DNA of 64,000 nucleotides from Trematomus loennbergii. Lineage: Eukaryota; Chordata; Actinopteri; Perciformes; Nototheniidae. Positions within the stretch are counted from its first letter, which is position 1. Every line of letters begins with the position of its first letter. The stretch is from NCBI GenBank assembly GCA_012861695.1, contig JAAOOA010000162.1, positions 529,263 to 593,262 of the forward strand, written 5' to 3'. A model generated the notes under the pieces. That model was not told the origin of the DNA, did not search any database, and saw only the letters and a list, made by a program, of their open reading frames with translations. The translations under genes and the position numbers were made by a program. Shown here piece by piece: positions 20,110 through 46,122 of the stretch.

Positions 20110-20300
20110 AAATCAGGGCTGAAATAGAGATTTCTCCTCTAGCAAGTGTTTTAAATAGGAGGAAAAGTGTTTTAAATAGGGGCAGAGAAAAAGGAGAGAA
20201 TCAGGCTAGCACCTCACTGAAAAGTGTTTTAAATAGGGGCAGAGAAACAGGAGAGAATCAGGCTGCAGCACCTCACTGAAAAGTTTTAAATAGGAGGAAA
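20110..20300. repeat. About 66-bp tandem repeat, three units
   Basis: The units share GTGTTTTAAATAGGGGCAGA, then GGAGAGAATCAGGCT and CACCTCACTGAAAAG. Two are near complete and the flanking ones partial. Confidence 0.75.
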
Positions 20301-21736
20301 GTGTGCAGGGATGCTCAAATGTGTGTACATGCAGCCCCTAAATAACGGTAATACTGGTTAAAAATCATTTCTAGGGCAGAAAGTATTTTAAAAGTGAGAA
20401 AAACTATTTTAAATGGCTTAAAAAGCACTAAGTGATTTAAGTGCAGTTCCAAGATTCCCCACAGGAGGGCTCTAGGGAGCGCATCACCCGACATGAGCAC
20501 AGTGCATTAACAGCAGAAAATACGATTAAAAAAATCAATTGATTTAAAGTGCAGGGAGGCTCCGCACAGACACAGGTACATTCCTACATCCCACAATAGT
20601 GACACTGAAGTCGTTTCTGCTGGGAACAGAGTGCTAAAAGTCTGTGAGTGACTAATGATACAATAAACCATTTACATCTAAAAGTATTGATTACAATTAA
20701 TTTTTATGGGGAAAAGTGCAGATGAGATATTTTGGTATTTTGGGCAAAACACTTCACCCAACCCTGTATATATATATTATGCCGTTAAAAACTGCAATAT
20801 ATACCTGCAATATATACCTGGCTGCTAAATCCTCAGAACTGTTACAGGATGTGTATTTTGTAAATTGTATAACTTTTTATTTTATTATATTTTTTATCAT
20901 ATAACTTTTTTTTACTTTAAATACTTTTGTTTGCATGTAATATAACATTAAGCTGTCAGTGGCTCTTTTCTTCTGTAACAACGTACATGTCCCTCTGGGA
21001 CTAATAAAGGTTTTCTGATCTGATCTGATTCTGAACTACGATGCTCAACAGCTCGCTTAACGGAACTTGACGCTGTGTCAGTTTGGTTTCCCACCAATCA
21101 CAGGAGTTGAGTTATATTTCTCGCGCTACCTTACATCCATGAAGGCAACATGACAGAGGGAGGGCTGTCACTCAGGATGCAAAACTACTCTTTTGGTAAG
21201 CCCCGCCCCCCCAAGCAACATCAGGGCCAAAGTTGAAAGCGAAAAAAACGGTGAAACCTGAAAAAACAAGATTTGAAACTGAAAAAATAATTGTTTGGAA
21301 TCTGAAAACGGAAAATCTGCAACTGAAAAAAAGAAGGATTCAAATATCAAAAATATGTATAAAAGGAGTGGAGCTGTCTTTTTATGAAAAGTAATTAAGC
21401 TCGCTCCGACTTCTTTCTCTTTTTTTTTTATCGAAAAAAGCGAACTATTCAGTCAGACAGCAATTTATTATAAAAGTAAAACAAGTGCAATTTCAAGCAC
21501 TTAACCAACATTCAAGCACTTTATCCAAAATCCAAGCACTTTCAAACCTGAAAATACCACATGAAATTTCAAGCATTTTCAAGGATTTCCAGCACCGTAC
21601 GAACCCTGCAGTTTATATAACATGGAAAAGATAAAAAAAAGGACTGCCATAAACAGAGACAAAACTATATATTCATGACTTATTGTTAAATGTTGAAGAC
21701 AGAAGTTCATAAATCAGCAAAGAAAGATGAGACATT
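20301..21736. other. Intergenic, mostly degraded repeats
   Basis: It includes a LINE-like tail near 20990-21020 (CCCTCTGGGACTAATAAAGG) and a fragment at 21470-21608 with repeated TTCAAGCACTTT and a GTACGAACCCTG end, resembling a hAT-type terminus without its partner. No gene was seen. Confidence 0.4.
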
Positions 21737-21742
21737 TATTCT
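21737..21742 (-). terminator. Carboxypeptidase polyadenylation signal
   Basis: AATAAA on the minus strand, about 50 bases beyond the stop codon of the carboxypeptidase gene, a normal spacing for a compact digestive-enzyme mRNA. Confidence 0.7.
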
Positions 21743-21790
21743 GTGTCAAATCATTTTTAATGTACATCCTCCTTTCTCATGTTACTGACA

Positions 21791-34384
<12,594 letters not shown>

Positions 34385-34427
34385 GTCTCTGTGTTGGGAC
34401 TGGAGACCCTCCTCCGGTCCTCTCCTC

Positions 34428-34435
34428 TTTTAAAA
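34428..34435 (-). promoter_or_regulatory. TATA-like box of cpa
   Basis: TTTTAAAA lies 44-51 bases upstream of the start codon, a plausible TATA position for the short 5' leader of pancreatic enzyme genes. No other promoter element was assigned. Confidence 0.45.
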
Positions 34436-34683
34436 CCACCCGGAGACAGCTGCTCTGTTCCCACTGCAGAGGCCCCGCACGCTGCAGGTATCACACGACA
34501 AAAGCATGTCCAGAAAAAAAGTTATTTCCAGTGACCAACCTGCTGATTAAACCTCTGTATCTGCTCAGTGCTCAGCTGCAGATAGTGGAAGTTTCCCATT
34601 ATGCTTTCCTGACTGAACTAAAGAGAAGAAACACTGAAAATACTCCACTACAAGTAAAAGTCCTGCACTCAAAACCTTATAAA

Positions 34684-34800
34684 AGAAAGCTTTATTTGTA
34701 TACCCCTTCTTATACACCAAGTGCAGCTCAAAGTTCTTTAAGGTCTGACAGTAAAAACGTCAGCACATATGAAGCATAATACAACAGTTTAACAGCTTAA
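34684..34800. repeat. L2-tail-like fragment
   Basis: TTTATTTGTATACCCCTTC...CTCAAAGTTCTTTA resembles an inverted L2/SINE 3' tail. Weak. Confidence 0.35.
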
Positions 34801-34971
34801 GGGACACAGGAGGTAAAAGGAATGATAATACAAACAAATAATGATCCTCTTGGTAAAATAAAGGAATACAAAATAAATATAATAAAATATAAAAGCCTAT
34901 AAAATGAATAAAAACAATAAAAGAAAACCAAATAGGATAATAATAATAATAAAAACGTAGAAATAATAAGA

Positions 34972-36104
34972 CCAACCAATTGAGCCCGAGCCTGTTTTTC
35001 AGGTCTCATGACATTGACAATGATGACATTCCCAGAACAAATGACCATATCTTCACTTCTAAAAGGGTAAATTAATAATCTGTTCTCAAAGTAATGATAA
35101 ACCTGTGAGTTGGATGTAGAAGTCAGAAACAATATAGATGTTTTTTTATTTTAAAGTAAATTCAGATTGAACATAGTAAAAAAAATGTAAATTATAGTGT
35201 CCGTCCAAAAAAACACATTACTTATAGTGAAAAACCCCTTTGAATGATGGGATAGTAGACTAAAAGCTTTAGGAATCCAAAGTACAACATATAATAAGTA
35301 CCCTGTATCAAAACAAGTGAAATTTGACCTTTTTAGAGAGATTTAGAAAAAAAAAACACTTCTGGGGTCATTTGGGTGGATTTTCCATATCTCGAGCCCC
35401 CCTGGTCGATTTTGATGATTGACACCTCTTTTGAACCGTTAGAGCCAATAGAATCGAGGGGAGGTTCCTAAAATCCATCTAAACCTTACCCATTGGTGAA
35501 TGAGGGATGCGTAGCCAGAATGCCCAAAACGGAAGCTGTCATCCACTCTCATAGCAGCTAATATGAAAACTCTGTTATTGACATAAATATGATGATGGAT
35601 TTCAGTAATCATTTCAAAGTGACAGACACTTTGGATTAACCTATGGATTAACCTTCAGCTAGTTTTTATCGTTTTAATGCCATTGAACACAACTTTTGAT
35701 CAGAAACAGCAAAGGTAAGACGTTTTAGCCGTTTTGGCTCCGTAAAGCAATTTTTGTTGTTGTTGTTTGTTGTCGTTTTGCCGCGAGTTCTGATCGCTCA
35801 GTGATGATACTTATATTCTGGAATCTGTGGAATCTCAGCTTGCTAATCGGTATCTTGTTTGTGCAGATCTGATACGTAATAAGGGTATTTTACCTTGAGT
35901 TCTGTGCTAAGTGCGTTAGCATTTTTTCGCTCAGGGCCTTTGTTATTACCCTTTTGTTTAGTTTTGCTAAAAATGGTTAATATTGTCTGATAGCTGAGTT
36001 TCTTCCCGTTAAGTGGTATGACACATTATAGTTTATTAAATGTTAAGAAGCCCTCAGACGCTGTTTCTTGCAAGATGTTGCGCGGGGGCATGGGGCTTAA
36101 CTGG
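34972..36104 (+). mobile_element. TTAA-type element, copy C (degraded ends)
   Basis: Same orientation as copy A. It begins near GAGCCCGAGCCTGTTTTTCA and ends GGGGCTTAACTGG before TTTAA. It shares AAGGAATCCAAAGTACAACA-type and GTTAGAGCCAATAGAATCGA segments with copies A and B. The left TTAA is lost. Confidence 0.7.
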
Positions 36105-37371
36105 TTTAAAAGGGAATGTCGCTAATAAAACTAAAATAAATAATACAAGTAAAAACAATGCAAGTATTATTCAGTCGGTCAGTGTTGCTCTAATATATGG
36201 GATGATTTTGGATTCATGTACTGCTGCATTAATGTGTATGTGGCATTTTACTGCTGTACATGCTGGTAATTCAACTCCTTAGGCTGTTAGTAGTTTAATC
36301 TGCAGGATGCATCATATAAGATCATCATGTTTGTAGCATTGTCTCTGTCCTGTGAAAACTATTTATCTCTAAACATTTTCCATGAGTTTATCTGAAAAAA
36401 AAACCCTGTCTTCATGTACGTGAGTAGGATTAATTATTTCAACACATAAAGGAATACTTAATCCTTATATAATCAAAATCTACACATCATGTTTTGTACC
36501 AGACAGAAAGGAGATGAACATTTGTGATCGGAGAAGTCAGACAAAAGTAACTTCCCTCTTTTCCTCTCAGATGTTGTGGAGAAGTCATTTAAAGTTGCAT
36601 GGATTTGTTTCTAAACAAAGACGTGACCTCAACCTCATCCAACACTTATTGAGATGACCTGGTGTTGGACTAAGAAGCACAGATAGATGAAATGATATGG
36701 TGTTATATATCTTTCTTTCAGAATGAAGTCAATCATCCGGAGTCACAATCACTTGCACTTTGGCCCAGCAGCCAGTAGATGGCAGTGCACTTCTTCTGTA
36801 GCAGGGACCCACACATGTCGTTAAGAGTTGGTTTGTAGTGTAGTAATAATAATAATAATAATACATGTCATTTATATAGCGCTTTTCCTGGTGCTCAAAG
36901 CGCTTAAATAGAGCTGAATGATTGGCCAACTAATCCATTTGTTGATCAACAATGAATCAGCAACTTTTTGACATTGTTTGACTCACTTTTGAAGCTCAAT
37001 GTGAGAATATTCTCCTTTTCCTTGTGTTATTTCATTGTAAGCTATAGAGTTTTGAGTATAGGAGTTGGTAGGTCAAAACTAAAGGTCTGTAAATTGGACC
37101 TCGGGAATTATGATAGAAATGTTATCGGCAAAACAAATACAAATAAAAATAACTTCAATGTAAAAAGCAGTAAAACAGAAATGGAAATATTTGTTACATT
37201 ATTTTAAAACGTAGACCTATCTCTTGCAGATTTGGAAGAAGTACTTATGAAGATATTTTAATTAAGTAAAAGTAAACTCTAATAGAAATATAAGTCCTCA
37301 ATTCCAAATGTTACTTCAGTAAAAGTACAGAAGTATTATAAGCTAAATGTACCTCAAAGTACTTAAGATTA
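36105..37371. other. Intergenic upstream of cpa, no gene seen
   Basis: AT-rich. A short L2-type tail (TTTATATAGCGCTTTTCCTG with an AAT repeat) lies at 36843-36905. Nothing else recognised. Confidence 0.4.
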
Positions 37372-37545
37372 AGATTCAACTTATTGTCATTACGTAGTAC
37401 AGCTACTATGTAACGAAACGTTTTCTCTGCATTTGACCCATCTAGTGTTAGGAGCAGTGGGCTGCCATATGTACGGCGCCCGGGGAGCAGTGTAGGGAAC
37501 GGTGCCTTGCTCAGGGACACCTCGGTAGCACTTGGGGTGTTTCTC
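37372..37545. repeat. Dispersed fish repeat fragment
   Basis: CTTATTGTCATTACGTAGTA, GGAGCAGTGGGCTGCCATAT and CCTTGCTCAGGGACACCTCG, a combination recurring in teleost genomes as a SINE- or transposon-derived repeat. Confidence 0.5.
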
Positions 37546-39070
37546 AATCGCGAGTAAAGCTGCTTCAGAGCCACTATTTCAAGCATACTACGTCATCGAG
37601 TGCCGCCGAAGTACTGTTCCAATCTCCAGTATACTTGGAAATCTACCGAGCCCGGCGTACTCCGTTTGGAGAAATATCGAGGCTGCACATGAGTAGACTC
37701 GCGGTCTTAAAATCCCCACAATGCTTTGCGCACGGACCAATTTCCCCAAATCTGTGGCGGAAGATGTAAGGCGGGGCCTCTCATATGACGCACACCAGGG
37801 GTCCTTCTCAGGTCGATTAAATGGAATCCTTGCGTCCCTCACTTGCGTCGTTTCCCTGCGACTAGTCCCTCCCACCAGGGAAGCATGGAGAGACGCAAGG
37901 AAACCACGAGAAGCAGGGAAATGAGTTTTAAGAGCAATGGGACGTCCTTTCCTCCGGAGCGTCACGTGAAGCGACGTCCGTTTGTGATGACTCCGCACAG
38001 CTGTTCGTCTGACAGCAGCTCTGTCCCCGTTATTTTCACAAACACCCCGCCTCTGTTAGTACACATTACTGACACAAACATTTGTATCATCTGTTGTAGA
38101 CCCAAATACATTAAATAAAATAAGAACTCATTCTCAAAAAAGATAAACGCCATTCTTAAAATGTATAAACGAACAATAGTTATTAATATTGATTGAGTGC
38201 ACAATAGAAATAAAATAATTCAGAGAGAAAAAGAGATATGTGTTATCTATCAAAACCCAGTTAGATTAACATTCATTGGATTGCACACTTTGTTTGTTGG
38301 ATATGTAGCAAATTAACATGTTAAATAGCACTTAATGACTGACTGAATGGAAATGATAATAAATGAAAATGTAAAACGAAAAAGCGATCATGAAAATGTT
38401 TCCAATAAATGAAAATGATTTTTGTCCACTTTGTTGTTCAGATATATCACATATTTGTAACTGAATGATGCATTCATTGAAACAAAACACGGTATAAACT
38501 GAGGAGTGAGTCCCGTGAGTTTCATGTGTTTTCTTCACTCCGCTGGGAAACTGCTCTCATGTCAAGAAGCATCAGATCAGTGCATCGTCCAATCAGTGAG
38601 CGATACACAGTAAGGGGGCGGGGCGAGTCTCTGAGGATTTCATCGAAGGATGGTCTGGTGGTTCCTCGGTTATAGCTCCTCCATTATCGCTCCTCGCTCC
38701 TCCGGCAAAAATAAGGCCATTGGGACGCTACTCAAGATGGCGCAGACAAATCAACTTCCGGTGAGACCGAGACCGAGGAGCGAGGAAATGAAAAATAAGA
38801 GAAGTGAAACGCAGCCTGGTCAACACAATCACACAGGAAGGAAAACCAGACAAGAGACAAACAGAAAATACATTTCAAAATAAAACAGGAAACGGCAGAA
38901 CCCCAGGATCACGACATCGTCTCACTCAAAGTGTTTCAATGACGTGTGTTGGTCTCAAGCACATTTCATGCCGGCACATTATTCGTTAATTAGTTCTGCA
39001 GTTATTGTTATGTTTTTTTAAATATAAATGGTGTATGTTATGTTTTATATCTTTTTCTGTTAAACGTAAG
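37546..39070. other. Intergenic, unclassified GC-rich then AT-rich
   Basis: 37550-38040 and 38570-38800 are CpG-richer than their surroundings and probably transposon-derived, but I could not pair inverted ends. No gene was recognised. Confidence 0.35.
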
Positions 39071-39554
39071 TGTGAGAAAATGTAGTGGTGCAAGGATTAC
39101 TTTCCTTCAAACTGTAGTGGAGTAGAAGTAGAAAGTAGCAAACAATGACAATTAAAAAACCACAGTGATTGAGTAAATGTACTTAGTATACCACTGAGTT
39201 TTGTTATGTATATCTGTTATGTTGCAAACAATTGACCATTACACCATCTTCTCAAACTACAATATGCAGTCAAATAGAGTGAGAAGCTCTCAATCTACAA
39301 TACCATATACATAACGACTGTCAGCAGAGGATTGGGCTTTCGTGTGAAGTTATTCATCCAGATATCCGCTGACTGATATCAGAACGAGCATCACACGCCG
39401 CTAAACCCTCCTCTGCTCCCAGAATGAATAAAAAGAGGGTTTAACATGTCACTTCCCTTCCCTTTCACTCCCACCAGATATAAAGGGAGGTTAATAGGAG
39501 TGGGAGGCTACGGGGGGGGCGTGGGAGGTGAGCGGGGGCTTTCCATGTTTCTCA

Positions 39555-39630
39555 AAGTGGAAATTATTCATCGCTATTCCTGCTGGGTCTAAAACTTTAA
39601 TGTCGCCAAGAAAAGTGGCTTTACATGCAA
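39555..39630. repeat. Inverted partner of 33887-33962
   Basis: Complementary copy of the 76-bp segment at 33887-33962; it stands beside a long CA repeat. Confidence 0.75.
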
Positions 39631-39707
39631 ATGTGGGTTTGTTGAGTTGGTGTTTTTCTTTCTTCCATTTGCCTCTAAAAGCTATAAGAACAAGGCATCC
39701 CCCCCGT

Positions 39708-41758
<2,051 letters not shown>

Positions 41759-42285
41759 CAGGGTATATGCAGGAATCCTGAAGTCAGATGTAATACCTTT
41801 TAAGACCTTTTTTAAGACCCTTTCCATACTTTTAAGACCTCATCGCCACTTCGAGTTTTAACCGGTTACATTGGCGACACACTTTACCTCACATTTACTA
41901 TATACAGTATTGAGTGTCCTTCCTCCTTATCTTCCAACCATTTGGACGCAGACTTGCATTTCCCCATAACGATGTTGTTTAACAACCGGCGTAAACGGAC
42001 CTTCGTGCTATCAAGCAGTGAGCGTGCGATGTCCTGTTCAGATGACGTCAAATCCAACGGGATGCCATAAATAAACTACACAGAATCACACTACACACCT
42101 ACACAATGATTACATTCAGGCACACTGTAGAATACAACCTCTTTGGACAATTTATATACTTATTGAAAACAAGCTACAAAATGTAATACCTTGGAAAATG
42201 CCGTTTAATACTTTTTAATAGCCTTCATTTTCGCTAAATTGATTTATCAACTTGTAATACTTTTTAAGACCCCGCGGACACCCTG
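41759..42285. mobile_element. hAT-like element (CAGGGTATATGCAGG / GCGGACACCCTG ends)
   Basis: About 527 bp bounded by CAGGGT... and ...ACACCCTG, with TAATACCTTTTAAGACC-like repeats near both ends in mirrored order. TATAA lies directly outside both ends, although a full 8-bp duplication is not preserved. Confidence 0.65.
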
Positions 42286-42889
42286 TATAAGTGACTCCTT
42301 TAAAATTATTCTGAGATTGAATTCATTGTTGACATAAAAATGATTCAATATGATTCACTTTCTACAAATTCATATTTGTGCAAAAGCATACAAATCCATT
42401 ATCTTGATGCTGCACGGTTGAAAGTCTTTCCCTTTCACACTGAGTTTGTTAAATATATCTGCTCAGGCGTTTACACTGATCAGTGTAAAGATTATATAAG
42501 CTCTCCATGGCGCTGTCACATTTGCATTCTCCATTTCTGCCAATTGAATGTTGATGGAGCCGAACATCTGCGTGACATCAGAGACGCAGAAACCGGACAG
42601 GCTTGTTATTGAATATGTAAGATCTCGCAGTGATTTTTTACAGTCCCAGGCACATCATTTAATGGTGAAAATCAGCTTTAAATATTGCCACTTCTCCATA
42701 CTGACGATGACATGTCTCCCTGAAGAATTACTCATTACCTTTCCCTCCCTGTCAAACATCCGAGTTAACAGCGAGCTGACAAATTGTCCCTTGGGCTGTT
42801 TAACCCGCACACATCAAGTCTTTTCTTTTCATCTCTACAATAAAATCCTGCATCCAAACCTTCTAAAACCTTTTTTTTTAAATATATAA

Positions 42890-43060
42890 ACAGGCTTGGA
42901 GAGTAACGGATTACATGTAACGGGATCACGTGATCAATTTATATAAAAATAGGGATGACTAGCAGGATTACAATGTTATTTAAAAAACTAAAAAAAAGCG
43001 TATTACACTGATAAACAGTCATTCTAACAGATTACATTGTTAAAGTAACCCCTTCCAAAC
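42890..43060. mobile_element. hAT-like fragment (GGCTTGGAGAGTAACGG)
   Basis: GGCTTGGAGAGTAACGGATT, ACATGTAACGGGATCACGTG and a mirrored GTAACCCCTTCC near the far side recall a common fish hAT MITE that has lost its terminal bases. Confidence 0.45.
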
Positions 43061-43880
43061 ATTACACATGATTGAATGATGCACTTCAATCTGACTCTGC
43101 ATTAAAGCCTCGTGCCTTGACACCATTACGTAATAGTCTAAGAAAAGACCAGAACAGCCCAGGAAGGCCTCAGCCTGCGTAAAAATAGCATTGCAGGCAC
43201 GAAACGATCCGGCTATATTTAGAAACTGCCCCCTCTCCGTTTCTAAAAATAGCAGAGGAGATGTTTCATATTCAACACAAGACTCTGCCTCGTCTTCGCC
43301 GGAATATTTCCATCTTTGTACTTTGTGAGTGGAGAGGACACACGCCTCTTTCATCAGGGTGCATGTGTGTTTGGGAGCTGGCTGCGGGCTTTCTGAGGTG
43401 CATGTCATCAAAATTTCACACACTAGTCCTTATTCCATTACTCACCGCCGCCCCATTTCTGCGTGCAGGCATCTTGCAGCTGATGAGCTTATAAAGGGGA
43501 GCGGGGGGAAATAAAAGTGTCATCCAAGAGACTCCAGTAGCTCCCCACATCGACTCAAGTGATATTGCATTCATGCTGAGCTTGTTCGAGTCTGCTTTAT
43601 TGCTTTAGATTCTCCGGTGCTTAATGCTCGTGGCGTCCCTGTGGTGCAAAGAATCTGCAAAGTGTGATTTCCAGGAGGTGGATATTATTTTTCGAGTGTG
43701 ATAAGATGGGGCAAAGCCTGATATATTCACTGAAATATGTAAAACATCAATGAAATATATGTATTTGATTCATTTAGGTATTGTAAAATGAAAGGAAATT
43801 GGCCAAATCAGCATCCTCTTCACAAAAACACACTATTATAGATTTGTTTTTATGAACAGATGGCCTATTGTATTGATTTT
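43061..43880. other. Intergenic, no gene seen
   Basis: No homology recognised. Short open frames on both strands lack splice or codon support. Confidence 0.4.
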
Positions 43881-44240
43881 GGTTTATATTGATCGTGTTA
43901 CTATTCTTTGACTTTAGTGCAGTGTTGGATATCATCAATGACACCGTTCTTATTAAAGGAATAGCTGGACGTTTGGGAAATATGCTTAATCCTTGGCTTG
44001 TTAAGGAAGACGAGAAGATCAATACCACTCTCTTATTGGTTTTGTTAATGATAATAGCTAGAGGGAGGAGATGATTAGCTCAGCTCACAGGTTAAATCTC
44101 GTTTGAATGAAATTCCCTCTGCTGAGACCAACCGAGGAGTTCCACAAGGAACAATACTGGGACCTTTTCAATTTACTCACTACAAGCTACACCTACACAT
44201 CATTCACTATCACTCTTTGCAGACGATAAAGTATTATCTC
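43880..44240 (+). pseudogene. LINE reverse transcriptase fragment
   Basis: Plus-strand frames give FFDFSAVLDIINDTVLIKGI (first Asp block) and ETNRGVPQGTILGPFQF (PQG block) at the right spacing for a non-LTR reverse transcriptase. The ADD block is only hinted at (LFADD-like near 44215). Small decayed copy. Confidence 0.7.
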
Positions 44241-45560
44241 TCATTCAAACTCACGGACCGTAAAAGGTATAATTTATTATTTGCCTGCAGAAAAAGTATC
44301 CAAAATGAATGAATGAATGAATTTAAGTAAATGGAGGACACGGTTTAACAGAAATTAATAGTTTAAAAACTGCCAGGTCTTAATGAATATGCATGTCTGT
44401 GGAGTAGGGTACATGTGACTGGATCGATGATACGTTGATTATACTGCACAAGTCGTTTGAGAGTTTGTAAACAGCTGTTATTAAAAGTTACCCCAAAATT
44501 CAACAAGAGAATTCTGTTTCTGGACTCTTAAATCTCTGTACAGGAATGAGAGAAAAGGTTTTCATAAAGAATTATAGGTATCATGTTGTTCAAAGTGAGT
44601 TATTGATATACAATTGGTTATTTTTTGGAGTATTTATTCAAGACATGGGCTTCACTGCATAGCTGCTAAGGAGATGCTAAATACGCACCACAACGTTTTA
44701 ATATCTACAACTGACAAGACAGGTGATGATAATCGGCCCTGGACTTGTTAATCAGTGATGTTTTATCAACTGAGGGAGGCTCAAAGTGTAAAAAAATTAG
44801 ATAAATGATGGTAATAAGAGCAAGAATGTGGTGATTTTATTACTTCACGCCTTGATGCCTGGATTACAGTCAAGCTACTGAACAGATTCCAATTTTACAA
44901 AATTTGGCAGAAAGACTACTGACTAGAAAAAGGTGTTTTTCACACATCACACACTCCAATTTGGGCTTCATTGCACTGGTTGTCAACATCATTAAAAACT
45001 ACTATTAATCACAAAAGGGGCTTTGCATTTTCCTGATTATTTCACCCAACTTCTGCACCCTTAGTTTCCTAAAGGTCCTCTTAAACTGTTTCTGAGTCCA
45101 GGGTAAAAGCTAAATGTGATCAAGATTTTGCTGTAAGACATGTGTGTGTCTCTGCTTGTAAGATTCCTCTTTACTGTGATGAGGCCTTTTCCCTAGTTAA
45201 TTAGAGCCATATAATAAGAACTGGATACAGCGTGGGAGGCGGGGTCTCGTTCGTTCCTATGAGAGCTGCTCATTGGCGTATGAGGACAAAATGGCCCAAC
45301 TTTTGAGAGAGCGAAACGTCACAGATTACCCATCATGCCTGGTTGTCAGAGCAGAAGAACCCGTATGTGCGCTCACAGAGCATGCGCGCCTTAAGCCCCG
45401 CCCCCCGAGCTCCCACTCTCGGCTCACTAGAATGAATGGAGACAGAAAATAAATCTAGATTCAGCTTTTAGTGTAGTTCATACTGGGTAGTTTATTTAGT
45501 TTTAAAAAAAGTATCCGCTGATTTACAGACGTTTCTTTCCTCATGTTAGTCAATGGGAAA
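44241..45560. other. Intergenic, no gene seen
   Basis: Mostly AT-rich, with a GC-richer block at 45230-45440 that may be transposon-derived. Confidence 0.4.
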
Positions 45561-46122
45561 AAGTATTTCTGGGACGGGTGACGTCACGGACTGATACGGA
45601 AATTGTAGTACCGCCGTTTGGACACTACGAATTTCTTCCTCAGAGTCCGGAGCACTTCCTGGGGGCTTGATTAGAGCTAGTAGAGGCGCAAAAGTTCCAA
45701 TTTCTGATTGGCTGGGCGAATTGCAAACCACGCCCGTAAAACTCGGAAAGGTTTTTTGAAGCCGCCATTGTCTTTTGCTGGCATTAGCATTATTAGCATT
45801 AGCATTAGCCCCGTGCACCAATGGAGAGAGAATAACTTATGGCAACACAAAAAAAAAAAAATGGGAGCGGTGGAGTGACTCCGGGGACTTCCGGCCGGGG
45901 ACTTCGGGTGGCAGTATACGCCGTGAAGTTGTTTGCGGCCTGCCAGTAAACCCAAAGCAGAAGAAGAAGATGTGACGTCAGCGGCTTCATTTGCGTAATC
46001 TTCCCTCAGGGAACTTATTCCGGTGTGAACGAGATCTGTACTTAGTTCCATGGGGTACTAAGTGCTGGCACTAAGTACTGGGCACTAAGTACGGCAAAGT
46101 ACTTGGTGTGAAAGCAGCTTAT
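45561..46122. mobile_element. Composite transposon-derived segment
   Basis: The right end GGTGTGAAAGCAGC resembles the CTTTCACACC terminus of the element at 9439. It includes an ATTAGC repeat (45780-45810) and, at 45907-45971, a GTGAAGTTGTTTGCGGCCTG...AGAAGAAGAAG tail like that of the LINE at 19380-19451. The left end was not found. Confidence 0.45.

Noticed and set aside
20110..20300. CRISPR-like array
   Set aside because: Contiguous tandem units without unique spacers in a vertebrate genome.
37546..38720. Single large transposon with GTGTTTCTCAAT / ATTGGGAC ends
   Set aside because: The candidate ends match over too few bases and no target duplication is present.
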